Assembly (NCBI RefSeq): GCF_039839275.1
Contig: NZ_JBDOQP010000002.1
Location: 372,001-436,000 of the forward strand
Reading direction: 5' to 3'
DNA: 64,000 nt
Source of the DNA: Aerobium sp039839275
GTDB lineage: Bacteria > Pseudomonadota > Alphaproteobacteria > Rhizobiales > Rhizobiaceae
In this document: positions 44,947-54,618 of the stretch, in pieces
How positions within the stretch are numbered: position 1 is the first letter of the stretch
Layout: each line of letters opens with the position of its first letter
Program-made: the position numbers and the translations under genes
The notes under the pieces: generated by a model
What the model saw: only the letters and a program-made list of their open reading frames with translations
Databases searched by the model: none
Told to the model about the DNA's origin: nothing

Positions 44947-45806
44947 CCCGCTCCCCGTATGAGGTGCTTGCGCAACAGCCGTTCGAACACGGTCGTGATG
45001 AGAAGCACCGCTACCAGAAGCATCGTGGCGATCGCGGAGCCGAGAGCCCAGTTGAAGGTGGTCTGGAACTGCTGGAGTGCAAGGATCGGCAGTGTCATGA
45101 CCATCTGGCCACCCAGCAGAACCGGGGTGATGAACGAGCCGACGGACAAGATGAAGACGAGGATCATGCCCGAGACGATGCCGGGGAGAGCCAGGGGCAG
45201 GATGATCTCGAGATTGACGCGAAGCGGTCGGGCGCCGAGCGTCGAGGCGGCATCCTCAAGCGACCTGTCGATCGACTGCAGCGTGCTCATGATCGACAGC
45301 ACCATGAAGGGAAGCAGCACGTGGGTCATGCCGATCACGATGCCGGTCTCGTTGAAGATCAGGCGTATCGGTCTTTCGATGACGCCGAAATACATCAGCG
45401 TCGAGTTGACCAGGCCGCGGTTGGAAAGCAGCACGATCCAGCCGTAGGAGCGCACAACGACGCTGATGAGGATCGGCGCAATGGTGATGAAGATCACCAG
45501 GCTGCGGACCCAACCCTTGGCACGCCATATGAACAGCGCCAGCGGGAAGCCGATTGCCAGCGCGCAGAGAGAAACGATGATGCCGATCCGGACCGTCACT
45601 CCCAGCGTTTCAAGAAAGAGCGGATTGGCGAATATTTCGGCGTAATTTCCGAAAGAGAAGCCGTCTCCGAAGACCCGCCCCCTTTCGGGGACGGAGAAGC
45701 TCATGCGCCCGAGAACGAAGAGCGGGAATGCGACCAGCGCAATGAAGTATGCCGTTGGCAGACCCAGAATGAGATAGCGGGTCCACGCCCGCTCACCGGG
45801 ACGCAT
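44943..45806 (-). CDS. ABC importer permease, PotB-like
   Basis: A 287-residue permease with six spans and the EAA loop (ASTLGARPLRVNLEIILPLALPG). It starts two bases after the binding-protein stop. The ATG at 45806 was chosen; the frame upstream is out of phase with the binding protein and is not coding. Together with the PotC-like subunit it forms the transmembrane channel. Confidence 0.91.
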   Translation of the reverse strand: MRPGERAWTRYLILGLPTAYFIALVAFPLFVLGRMSFSVPERGRVFGDGFSFGNYAEIFANPLFLETLGVTVRIGIIVSLCALAIGFPLALFIWRAKGWVRSLVIFITIAPILISVVVRSYGWIVLLSNRGLVNSTLMYFGVIERPIRLIFNETGIVIGMTHVLLPFMVLSIMSTLQSIDRSLEDAASTLGARPLRVNLEIILPLALPGIVSGMILVFILSVGSFITPVLLGGQMVMTLPILALQQFQTTFNWALGSAIATMLLVAVLLITTVFERLLRKHLIRGAG

Positions 45807-45808
45807 CG

Positions 45809-46864
45809 TCAGCCTCCGACCAGCGGCCGCACCTCTGCGTTCCAGCGGGTCAACCAGTCGCCCTGGTTGGCGTTGACGAATTCCCAGTCCCACAGATGGC
45901 TGCGCGTGATTTCGTCGAACGACAGGATCTTGCCCTTCAGTTCCGGCGGAAGGACCGCCTTGCTGCTGCATGGCGCGTAGCCATCGCTGGCCGCGTAAGG
46001 CACCGCGAGTTCGGGATCGTAGATCATGCCGATCATCTTCTCGACCAGATCGACGTTTTCCGTGCCCTTCACCGCGTGGTAGGCCTGCGGGTAGAGGAAG
46101 GCGCCTTCCTCGGGGAACCGGAACTGGAGCGGAATGCCGAGTTGCGCAACGCGATGGGCGGTGTAGCTGTACCAGGTGGCAACCGATGCCAGGCCCTGCT
46201 GGAACTTGGACTGCGCGTCGGACGACAGGCCGTAGAAGCCTGCGAGGCTGGGAGCGAGTTCCTTCACCTTCTCGAACGCGGCGTCGATATTGTGCTGGTC
46301 GCCGGTCCACGCATGGGCGAATGCCGCCAGGTGGATCTGCCAGTGACTGATGCCGCCGATCATGATCTGGCCGGCATATTCCTCATCCCACAGAGCCTTG
46401 AACGAGGCGGGCGGCTGCGACACCATGCTGGTGTCGTACACGAGGCCCCAGGCGCCGAGATTCACGTATGGCGCGTAGCCATCAGGGTCATGCAGAAACT
46501 CCGGCACGTCCTCGATATGGTCGATATTGTTGTAGTTGACCTTCTCCAGGACACCTTCGGCCTTGCCGATCAGCCATGCCCCCTGGAAGGTGACGACACA
46601 GTCCATGGTGGGGTTGGCACGCTCGGCCAGGACCTGGTTCAGCAGCTCCGAGCCACCGCCGAAAACGGGCACGACTTCAACATTATGTGCACGCTCGAAA
46701 TGCTGAAGGATTGCCGAATAGAAGTTCTCATAAGCGACGCCGCCATTCGTTCCAATCACAAATCGACGAGGATTTGCCCGAACGACATTCGGCATCGCTA
46801 TAGATGAAGATGTTGCTGCCAAACCAGCGAGAACTGTTCGGCGACTGACGCGCACTCGTCCCAT
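45809..46864 (-). CDS. Tat-exported ABC solute-binding protein, PotD-like
   Basis: A 351-residue periplasmic binding protein with a twin-arginine signal (VSRRTVLAGLAATSS, near residues 5-20). The mature part has FVIGTNGGVAYENFYSAIL and EVVPVFGGGSELLNQVLAE, the PotD/iron-type II binding fold. GGAG lies six bases before the ATG at 46864, preferred over a GTG 30 bases upstream. It is the first gene of the operon and defines what is imported; the ligand is unknown but the three D-glutamate-cyclase-like genes suggest a D-amino-acid or 5-oxoproline-type compound. Confidence 0.9.
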   Translation of the reverse strand: MGRVRVSRRTVLAGLAATSSSIAMPNVVRANPRRFVIGTNGGVAYENFYSAILQHFERAHNVEVVPVFGGGSELLNQVLAERANPTMDCVVTFQGAWLIGKAEGVLEKVNYNNIDHIEDVPEFLHDPDGYAPYVNLGAWGLVYDTSMVSQPPASFKALWDEEYAGQIMIGGISHWQIHLAAFAHAWTGDQHNIDAAFEKVKELAPSLAGFYGLSSDAQSKFQQGLASVATWYSYTAHRVAQLGIPLQFRFPEEGAFLYPQAYHAVKGTENVDLVEKMIGMIYDPELAVPYAASDGYAPCSSKAVLPPELKGKILSFDEITRSHLWDWEFVNANQGDWLTRWNAEVRPLVGG

Positions 46865-46887
46865 TTTAATCTCCATTATATTTGTGA

Positions 46888-46907
46888 GGTGCACTATTTA
46901 TTGCACC
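46888..46907. promoter_or_regulatory. Inverted repeat in the operon leader
   Basis: GGTGCA and TGCACC with an eight-base AT-rich spacer, 24 bases upstream of the binding-protein ATG. Beyond it an AT-rich tract (46957-46982) with ATCA-N3-TGAT lies between the operon and the divergent LysR gene and could be a LysR-type box. Confidence 0.45.
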
Positions 46908-47018
46908 TTCCCCTTGTTTATTGACTTGAGGCTATAGCGGAAATCCGGGTTGTTCAACGATAATAAATCTATCATAGTGATGCAGAAATTAGATCGCTGG
47001 CGTACACGGGGAGCCGCG

Positions 47019-47912
47019 ATGCAACTGCATGGGCAGCCGTTTCGATACTTCCTGGCGGTGGCGCAAGACCGGTCCATCCGTGGCGCCGCCGATCGGCTGC
47101 GCATCTCACAGTCTGCTGTCAGCAGGCAGATCCAGAACCTCGAGCTTTCGTTGGGATACCCGCTCTTCGACAGAGGCGCCCGGGGCATCGCCCTGACCCC
47201 GGCTGGCCGCGTCCTGCTGCGCTACATCAACGAGACGGCACTGCTGTCGAAGGATCTGCAGCAGGAACTCGACCAGCTTGCCGGTCTGCAGAGCGGTCAT
47301 GTTTCCGTGGCCGTGGTGGAGGGCTTTACGACGAGCAAGTTCCCGCAGCTTCTTGCCGCCTATCGTGAAAACAATCCGGCCGTCACGCTCGAGGTGATCA
47401 TCGACGGGTCGCAGTCGATCCAGGATGGCCTGGAGAATGAGCGATACGACCTCGGCGTCCTGTTCAATCCGCACTCTGACCGGCTCAACATCCACATCGC
47501 ATCACGGCATTCGCTGTGCGCGCTGATGGCACCGGACCATCCCCTTTCGCGCCACAGAACACTCACCGTCGAACAGATACTGAGTTATCCGCTGGTGGTG
47601 CCGGCCGTGCATGGTGGCAGCAGGGAGCTCTACAACGCGCTCCTGCGCAGTGTGCGCGCGCCCATCAAGCCGGCGCTGGAAACCAACTCCGCCCACATCG
47701 CGGCAGCGTTCCTCACCAGTTCCCAGGGAGTGGGCATTCTCTCGCCGCACTCGGCGCGCCGCTATATCGACGATGGCACGCTGATCTATGTGACGATGCA
47801 GGAATCGACGCTCGACGGAACGCTTGCCGTCGCCAGCAAGCGGGGCCGCAAGCTCTCGGCCGCCTCCTCGGTCCTCTGCACGGTCATGTGCCGGACCATC
47901 GCCGACCTGTGA
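47019..47912 (+). CDS. LysR-type transcriptional regulator of the DUF4392-ABC operon
   Basis: A 297-residue LTTR. The winged helix-turn-helix is FLAVAQDRSIRGAADRLRISQSAVSRQIQNLE at residues 11-42 (in pieces), with the effector domain from about residue 95 (VSVAVVEGFTTSKFPQLLAAY). GGGGAG five bases before the ATG at 47019 supports this start over two upstream candidates. Its divergent orientation makes it the likely regulator of the importer operon, with the pathway substrate or an intermediate as inducer. Confidence 0.92.
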   Translation: MQLHGQPFRYFLAVAQDRSIRGAADRLRISQSAVSRQIQNLELSLGYPLFDRGARGIALTPAGRVLLRYINETALLSKDLQQELDQLAGLQSGHVSVAVVEGFTTSKFPQLLAAYRENNPAVTLEVIIDGSQSIQDGLENERYDLGVLFNPHSDRLNIHIASRHSLCALMAPDHPLSRHRTLTVEQILSYPLVVPAVHGGSRELYNALLRSVRAPIKPALETNSAHIAAAFLTSSQGVGILSPHSARRYIDDGTLIYVTMQESTLDGTLAVASKRGRKLSAASSVLCTVMCRTIADL

Positions 47913-47981
47913 GCGAGTTGCAGCTTTTGCAGCGTCATGCCTCCGGAACAGCGAACACGCAAGGTTTGCCGCAACGGCCAG

Positions 47982-49538
47982 CTAGAGTTGCGACTCGATC
48001 GGCAGCCAGGAGATGACGGCCGCGACGAGGCGGCGGCCGGCACGTGCCTCGGGCTCGCGGTCGTGGATGACGACGTTGCCATCGACCTCCTCCGCCCAAC
48101 GCAGACGTCCGTCCTCGGCGACGAAGACGCGATAGCTCATCTGCGGGCTGGCTTCGTCCTCGAAGAGTTCGCGCAGCGTCGCAACGATGTCGCGCTCGAC
48201 GAACAGCACACCCATTTCGGTGTTGAGCGAGGCGGAGCGGGGATCGAAATTGAAGGAGCCGACGAAGGCGGTGTGGTCGTCCACCGTGAACGCCTTGGTG
48301 TGCAGGCTCGCGCCGCGCGAGCCGAACAGGGATATCTGATGGCGCCGCAGGAACGGCTGCAGCTCATGCAGGCGCACGCCGCCCGCAAGCAGCGCCTTGC
48401 GGTAGGGCGCGTAGCCGCCATGAACCGCGGCCACGTCGGTCGCGGCAAGCGAATTCGTCAGAACCGCGACATCCACGCCTGAGGCGGAAAGCCTGGTGAG
48501 CAGGTCGACCCCGTCGGTTCCAGGCACGAAATAGGGCGAGGTCAGCCACAAGGAGTCTTCAGCGCTCGCCATGGCGGGACGGAGACTTGACATGATCCAG
48601 TTTTCCGGCTGGCGGTTGAGCGCCTTTTCCGGCGGATCGGCCACGATCCTGACCTGGCTGGTCCAATGCACCGGCAGAAGGCTGTCGAACATCACCATCA
48701 GCGAGATGCGCTCCATAGCCTTTGCCATGTAGGGCCGGGCGCGCTCGCCATCCGCGGTGGCGGCAAGCACCGCGCGCAGGGCGTCGAGGTCCAGCTTGCG
48801 GCGTCGGGCGATGGACCGGATCGGCATCGTCACCTCGCTGTTCCAGAAGTCGTCGAAGACGTCTTCCACCTCGCGAACGATCGGCCCCACCATGACCATG
48901 TCGCTGTCGCGGAAGTTCGAGGTTTCGGCTGCGTCGAAATATTCGTCGCCGATGTTTCTCCCGCCGACGATCGCCAGCCGCCCATCGGCGATCCATGCCT
49001 TGTTGTGCATGCGCCGTGTGACGCTGAAGGCGCGCAGCACCATCTCCACGCCGCGCCGCAGGCCGCCCGAACGCGCCCGGCTGGGGTTGAACAGGCGCAC
49101 CGATATGTTGGGATGCGTGTCGAGCGTCAGATAGACGCGATCCTTGCCACGGGTATTGATGTCGTCGACCAGCAGGCGCACGCGCACGCCGCGATCGGCG
49201 GCGCGCAGCACCTCGTGGATGAGAAGCCGTCCGGTCAGGTCGTCCTTCCAGTAGTAATACATCAGGTCGAGGCTGCGGCCGGCGGCCCGCGCGGCCAGCG
49301 CGCGGATGGCGAACGCGTCGAGATTGGCCGAGACGAGGGTCAGGCCGCTCCGCCCTTCCCGTTCCTCCACGCGCTTGCCGATCCCGGTATCGAGGATGGT
49401 GAAGGCGGGATCGATGTCGAAGGCCGCTGTCTCTTCGCCACGCGCACGCCTGGCGAAATGTCCATAGGACAGCACGGCAAGGAGAGAGGCAGCGGCAAAG
49501 AGAAGCGCGGCAACGGCAATCATCAGGAGAATATGCAT
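47982..49538 (-). CDS. Phospholipase D-family protein (cardiolipin synthase-like)
   Basis: A 518-residue membrane-anchored PLD enzyme. An N-terminal span at residues 2-25 (ILLMIAVAALLFAAASLLAVL) precedes two HKD motifs: MHNKAWIADGRLAIVGGRNIGDEYFD and LHTKAFTVDDHTAFVGSFNFDPRS. Both are complete, so phosphatidyltransferase or phospholipase activity is expected; cardiolipin synthesis is one possibility. It converges on the LysR gene with a 69-base gap. Confidence 0.9.
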   Translation of the reverse strand: MHILLMIAVAALLFAAASLLAVLSYGHFARRARGEETAAFDIDPAFTILDTGIGKRVEEREGRSGLTLVSANLDAFAIRALAARAAGRSLDLMYYYWKDDLTGRLLIHEVLRAADRGVRVRLLVDDINTRGKDRVYLTLDTHPNISVRLFNPSRARSGGLRRGVEMVLRAFSVTRRMHNKAWIADGRLAIVGGRNIGDEYFDAAETSNFRDSDMVMVGPIVREVEDVFDDFWNSEVTMPIRSIARRRKLDLDALRAVLAATADGERARPYMAKAMERISLMVMFDSLLPVHWTSQVRIVADPPEKALNRQPENWIMSSLRPAMASAEDSLWLTSPYFVPGTDGVDLLTRLSASGVDVAVLTNSLAATDVAAVHGGYAPYRKALLAGGVRLHELQPFLRRHQISLFGSRGASLHTKAFTVDDHTAFVGSFNFDPRSASLNTEMGVLFVERDIVATLRELFEDEASPQMSYRVFVAEDGRLRWAEEVDGNVVIHDREPEARAGRRLVAAVISWLPIESQL

Positions 49539-49658
49539 CGCCGGGACATTAGCAGAAGGCACGGCGCGACATCATCCATCCAAAGCGCGATATCGACGAT
49601 ACGCACTCAGATTTAATGTCGGGGAGTGCCTTGGTGATGGCACCCCCCTGTCAGCACA

Positions 49659-50459
49659 TCAGCCGTTGGCCGCGGCCACCGCGCGCTTGGCCATGACCAC
49701 CACGAGATTGGCGCGGTATTCGGCGGACGCGTGGATGTCGCTCATCAGGCTGGACGACGGCACCGTCACGCCTTCGAGCGCGGAGGGATCGAACTTCTTC
49801 GACAGCGCCGCCTCGAGCGGCTTCGAACGGAAGACGCCGTCGTCGCCTGCGCCGGTGACGGCAAGCTTCACCCCTTCCTTGCCCTTTGCGACGAAGACGC
49901 CGGTCATGGCGTAGCGCGAGGCCGGGTTGCGGAATTTCTCGTAGCCGCATTTCGCCGGCGCGGTGAAGGTCACCGCAGTGACGATCTCGTCGTCCTTCAG
50001 CGCCGTCTCGAACAGGCCGGTGAAGAACTTCGCCGCCGCGATCTCCCGCTTGTTGGTGACGATGGTCGCATCCATCGCCAGCATCGCCGCCGGATAGTCC
50101 GCCGCCGGGTCGTTGTTGGCCAGCGAACCGCCGATCGTTCCCATATGCCGCACATGGGGGTCGCCAATATGGGCCGCCATGTAGACGATGGCGTGGCACA
50201 CCGATTTGAGCTTTTCGTGCGCGGCGACTTCGGCGTGCGTGGTCCCCGCACCGATCGTCACCGTCTTGCCGGCGATCTTGATGCCCTTGAGTTCGGCCAC
50301 ATGGCGCAGGTCGACGAGATCCGACGGCGCGGCGAGCCGCGTCTTCATCGCCGGGATCAGCGTCATGCCGCCTGACACGAGCTTGGCGTCGTCGGCCTTC
50401 TTCAGAAGCTTCAACGCGTCGGCGACCGAGGACGCGCGGTGGTAGTTGGTGGAGTACAT
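49659..50459 (-). CDS. coxM: Molybdenum hydroxylase FAD subunit (CoxM-like)
   Basis: A 266-residue FAD-binding medium subunit. The N-terminal FAD site is in LVSGGMTLIPAMKTRLAAPSDLVDL and the second flavin contact in HIGDPHVRHMGTIGGSLANNDPAADYPAAML. It passes electrons between the 2Fe-2S and terminal acceptor sides of the complex. Transcription order is small, large, medium subunit, on the minus strand. A heptamer-built inverted repeat fills the gap before it. Confidence 0.9.
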   Translation of the reverse strand: MYSTNYHRASSVADALKLLKKADDAKLVSGGMTLIPAMKTRLAAPSDLVDLRHVAELKGIKIAGKTVTIGAGTTHAEVAAHEKLKSVCHAIVYMAAHIGDPHVRHMGTIGGSLANNDPAADYPAAMLAMDATIVTNKREIAAAKFFTGLFETALKDDEIVTAVTFTAPAKCGYEKFRNPASRYAMTGVFVAKGKEGVKLAVTGAGDDGVFRSKPLEAALSKKFDPSALEGVTVPSSSLMSDIHASAEYRANLVVVMAKRAVAAANG

Positions 50460-50482
50460 GGTTTCACCTCCGGTGAGAGAAG

Positions 50483-50570
50483 AGGGGATTGGGCAGTGGG
50501 GAATGGGCATTGGCGTTGGCGAAGGGTTATCACAAACCCATTGCCCACTGCCTATTGCCCATTCCCCTCC
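50483..50570. repeat. Heptamer-built inverted repeat between coxL and coxM
   Basis: The left arm (50483-50513) is made of units like GGGGATT, GGGCAGT, GGGGAAT and GGGCATT; the right arm (50537-50570) is the inverse set (CCCATTG, CCCACTG, CCTATTG, CCCATTC). The arms are about 30 bases and enclose 23 bases. The seven-base units look like a short tandem repeat that has been inverted. Confidence 0.6.
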
Positions 50571-50574
50571 TTCC

Positions 50575-52929
50575 TCAGTGTTTCGTCGCGGCCTTCAACG
50601 CCGCCCACACCTTTTGCGAGGTGGCGGGCATCGTCAGGTCGTTGTTGCCGATCGCGTCGGTAATCGCGTTCATCACCGCCGGCGGCGAACCGATCGCGCC
50701 GGCTTCACCGCATCCCTTGATGCCGAGCGGATTGCCGGGGCAAGGCGTGTTCTGATGCGACAGCTTGAACGATGGCAGGTCGTCGGCGCGCGGCATGGTG
50801 TAGTCCATGTAGCTGGCCGTCAGGAGCTGGCCGGAGCCAGCTTCATAGTTCGCGCCCTCCAGCAGCGCCTGGCCGACGCCCTGCGCGATGCCGCCATGCA
50901 CCTGGCCCTCGACGATCATCGGATTGATGATGTTGCCGAAGTCGTCGGCAGCGACGAACTGCACGATGTCGGTGACACCGGTCTCGGGGTCGACCTCGAC
51001 CTCGCAGATGTAGCAGCCGGCCGGGAAGGTGAAGTTGGTCGGATCGTAGAACGCGCCTTCCTTGAGGCCGGGCTCCATGCCGCCCGGCAGGTTGTGCGCC
51101 GTATAGGCGGCAAGCGCGAGCTGGAACCACGGCACCGACTTGTCGGTACCGGCGACCTTGCATTCGCCGTTCTCGATGACGATGTCGCCCTCGTCGGCTT
51201 CCATCAGGTGGGCGGCGATCTTCTTGGCCTTGGCCTCGACCTTGTCGAGCGCCTTTACGATCGCCGACATGCCCACGGCACCCGAGCGCGACCCGTACGT
51301 GCCCATGCCCATCTGTACCTTGTCGGTATCGCCGTGGATGATCGACACCGAATCGATCGGCACGCCGAAGCGGTCCGCGGCAAGCTGCGCGAAGGTCGTC
51401 TCGTGGCCCTGGCCGTGGCTGTGCGAGCCGGTCAGCACCTCGATCGTGCCGACCGCGTTGACGCGTACTTCCGCCGATTCCCACAGGCCGACGCCGGCAC
51501 CGAGCGAGCCGACTGCGGCCGACGGCGCGATGCCGCAGGCCTCGATATAGCAGCTCATGCCGATGCCGCGCAGCTTGCCGCGCTTCCTGGCTTCGGCACG
51601 CCGCTTCTCGAAGCCGGCATAGTCGGCTTCCTTCATCGCCGCCTCGAGCGAGGCTTCGTAGTCGCCCGCGTCATAGGCCATGATGACCGGCGTCTGGTAG
51701 GGAAACTCGCGCACGAAGTTCTTGCGCCGCAGTTCGGCCGGCGAGACGCCCAGCTCGCGTGCCGCGGTCTCCACCACGCGCTCCACCACATAGGTCGCTT
51801 CCGGCCGCCCTGCCCCGCGATAGGCATCGACCGGCGCGGTGTTGGTGTAGACGGCGCGCACATTGGCGTGGATGGCCGGGATGACATACTGGCCGGACAA
51901 AAGCGTGGCGTAGAGATAGGTTGGCACCGAAGACGAGAACAAGGACATGTAGGCGCCGAAATTGGCGATCGTGTCCACCTTCAGCGCCGTCATCTTGTTG
52001 TCGGCGTCGAAGGCGAGCTGCACTTCCGTTACATGGTCGCGGCCATGGGCGTCGGTGAGGAAGCTTTCGGTCCTGTCGGCGACCCACTTGACCGGAACGC
52101 CCGCTTTCTTGGACGCCCACAGGCAGACGATTTCTTCCGGATAGATGAAGATCTTCGAGCCGAAGCCGCCGCCGACGTCGGGCGCGATGACCCTGAGCTT
52201 GTTTTCCGGCGCGACGTTGTAGAAGGCGCTCATGACGAGGCGCGCGACATGCGGGTTCTGGCTCGTCGTCCAGCAGGTGTAGTGATCCTCGGCCTTGTCG
52301 TAGTGGCCGAGCGCGGCGCGCGGTTCCATCGCGTTGGGCACGAGACGGTTGTTGACGATGTGCATCGTCGTCACATGGGCGGCCTTGGCGATGGCCGCGT
52401 CGGTGGCGGCCGAATCGCCGATCTCCCAGTCATAGATCAGGTTGCCGTCCGCTTCGGGATGAAGCTGCGGCGCGCCGGGCTTCAGCGCCTGGACGGCATC
52501 GGTGATCGCTTTCTTCTCCTTGTAGGTGATCTCGACCGCCTCGGCGGCGTCGCGCGCCTGCCCCTTGGTCTCGGCGACGACGATCGCCACCGCGTCGCCG
52601 ACATAGCGCACCCGGTCCACCGCCAGTGGCGACCATGCCCCCATCTTCATCGGCGTGCCGTCCTTGGAATGGACCATCCAGCCGCAGATGAGATTGCCGA
52701 TGCCGTCGGTCTTGAGTTCCTTGCCGGTCAATACCGCGATGACCCCCGGCATCGCCTTGGCGGCCTTGACGTCGATCTTCTTGATGTCGGCATGAGCATG
52801 CGGGGACCGCACGAAGAATGCCTGCTTCATGCCCGGCACGACCATGTCCTCGACATAGCGGCCGGCGCCGGTGATGAATCTCTTGTCTTCCTTGCGCGCC
52901 ACGCGCGCGCCGATGCCTTCAACTCCCAT
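50575..52929 (-). CDS. coxL: Molybdenum hydroxylase large subunit, form II CoxL type
   Basis: A 784-residue molybdopterin subunit. The active-site loop reads AYRGAGR near residues 368-374; true aerobic CO dehydrogenases (form I) have AYxCSFR, so this is form II, whose substrate is uncertain (CO oxidation has been doubted; aldehydes or purines are alternatives). The base GEAGAIG near the C terminus carries the catalytic Glu. Length and domain order are normal. It lies between the small and medium subunit genes. Confidence 0.9.
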   Translation of the reverse strand: MGVEGIGARVARKEDKRFITGAGRYVEDMVVPGMKQAFFVRSPHAHADIKKIDVKAAKAMPGVIAVLTGKELKTDGIGNLICGWMVHSKDGTPMKMGAWSPLAVDRVRYVGDAVAIVVAETKGQARDAAEAVEITYKEKKAITDAVQALKPGAPQLHPEADGNLIYDWEIGDSAATDAAIAKAAHVTTMHIVNNRLVPNAMEPRAALGHYDKAEDHYTCWTTSQNPHVARLVMSAFYNVAPENKLRVIAPDVGGGFGSKIFIYPEEIVCLWASKKAGVPVKWVADRTESFLTDAHGRDHVTEVQLAFDADNKMTALKVDTIANFGAYMSLFSSSVPTYLYATLLSGQYVIPAIHANVRAVYTNTAPVDAYRGAGRPEATYVVERVVETAARELGVSPAELRRKNFVREFPYQTPVIMAYDAGDYEASLEAAMKEADYAGFEKRRAEARKRGKLRGIGMSCYIEACGIAPSAAVGSLGAGVGLWESAEVRVNAVGTIEVLTGSHSHGQGHETTFAQLAADRFGVPIDSVSIIHGDTDKVQMGMGTYGSRSGAVGMSAIVKALDKVEAKAKKIAAHLMEADEGDIVIENGECKVAGTDKSVPWFQLALAAYTAHNLPGGMEPGLKEGAFYDPTNFTFPAGCYICEVEVDPETGVTDIVQFVAADDFGNIINPMIVEGQVHGGIAQGVGQALLEGANYEAGSGQLLTASYMDYTMPRADDLPSFKLSHQNTPCPGNPLGIKGCGEAGAIGSPPAVMNAITDAIGNNDLTMPATSQKVWAALKAATKH

Positions 52930-53055
52930 GGACGTTCTCCTCCAGAACCGCGAGAATTGTGGGTATGCGGGGCGATCGACCGCCGATCAGGCGCTGACGA
53001 TCCGGAACGTGGCGCGCAGCGTGCTGCGGGAACCGTTCCACCCGGTTCGAAACGT

Positions 53056-53556
<501 letters not shown>

Positions 53557-53787
53557 GAATCTCCTCCAGATCATCGTCTCACCGGCCGTCCTTCGGGGAG
53601 CCGGCATGATGCGAATGTATCCTAGCGTAACCAAGAGTCCATGGGGCAAGACGCCGTTCCTGCGCCACATGCGTGTGAACGGCGCTGACCAAACCCACGA
53701 CAATTCCCCGATCGGGTGCTTGTCTTTCCAAAGCAATGCGGTTATCACGCGCACACTTGCGAGCCGCGCCACCAGCGCGGCCAGGAA

Positions 53788-53863
53788 GCCGCTTTAGCTC
53801 AGTTGGTAGAGCACATCATTCGTAATGATGGGGTCAGGTGTTCGAGTCACCTAAGCGGCACCA
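53788..53863 (+). tRNA. tRNA-Thr (anticodon CGT)
   Basis: A full cloverleaf: acceptor GCCGCTT with AAGCGGC, D arm GCTC/GAGC, anticodon stem CATCA/TGATG around the loop TTCGTAA (anticodon CGT), and T arm AGGTG TTCGAGT CACCT. Discriminator A and an encoded CCA end follow. It reads ACG threonine codons. Confidence 0.96.
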
Positions 53864-53935
53864 TTTTTATCCTTGATCAGCTTGGCGGGTTGGCTTCGAG
53901 CCCTCACATTTCGATGCGGGCTGACGAGAGAACTG

Positions 53936-54556
53936 ATGGCAGACGGCCGCATATCGCACTGGCAGGACGTCTATTCCGCGAAATCGGAAGACGAGGTCAG
54001 TTGGTTCCAGGCTTCCCCTGAACCCTCGCTGACGCTCCTGCATCTGGTGGGGGCCAATTCCAACAGCGCGATCGTGGATATTGGCGCCGGCGCATCGCGG
54101 CTCGTCGACCATCTTCTTGCCTCCGGCTATACACACTTATCGGTGCTGGACATCTCCCCTGCTGCGCTGAGCATCGCACGCCGAAGGCTTGGGAAAAAAG
54201 CAGGAGCGGTGGAGTGGATCGTTGCGGATGTAACCCAGTGGCGTCCGCTCGTGCCATACGACGTGTGGCACGACCGCGCGACATTCCACTTCCTCATCGG
54301 GGAGGCGGACCAGCGGGCCTATGTCGAGCGCCTGCGCGACGCATTGCGTGTCGGGGGGCACGCAATCATCGGCACGTTCGCCCCTGATGGACCACTGAAA
54401 TGCAGTGGTCTACCTGTGGCGCGCCATGACGCATCGAGCATCGGCGCGCTGCTTGGTGACGGCTTCCACATCGTGGATACGAGAAACCACGACCACATTA
54501 CGCCGAAGGGCGCAGCGCAACGATTCCAGTTTTCGACCTTTGAGCGCAACGCCTGA
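53936..54556 (+). CDS. Class I SAM-dependent methyltransferase
   Basis: A 206-residue Rossmann methyltransferase. Motif I is IVDIGAGASRLVDHLL near residue 47, motif II has LSVLDISPAAL and motif III VEWIVADVT; HDRATFHFL follows as in the YjhP/TehB-like group. Substrate unknown. The ATG at 53936 starts MADGRISHWQDVYSAKSEDEVSW, the family start, 72 bases after the tRNA gene. Confidence 0.88.
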   Translation: MADGRISHWQDVYSAKSEDEVSWFQASPEPSLTLLHLVGANSNSAIVDIGAGASRLVDHLLASGYTHLSVLDISPAALSIARRRLGKKAGAVEWIVADVTQWRPLVPYDVWHDRATFHFLIGEADQRAYVERLRDALRVGGHAIIGTFAPDGPLKCSGLPVARHDASSIGALLGDGFHIVDTRNHDHITPKGAAQRFQFSTFERNA

Positions 54557-54618
54557 CGCAACCACTACGCTCCCGCTGCGTTATGGGCGAAACTAACAAA
54601 ATATACAGGGTCAGTCAG

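Noticed and set aside
50575..52929. True aerobic carbon monoxide dehydrogenase
   Set aside because: The loop AYRGAGR marks form II. Form I enzymes have AYxCSFR.
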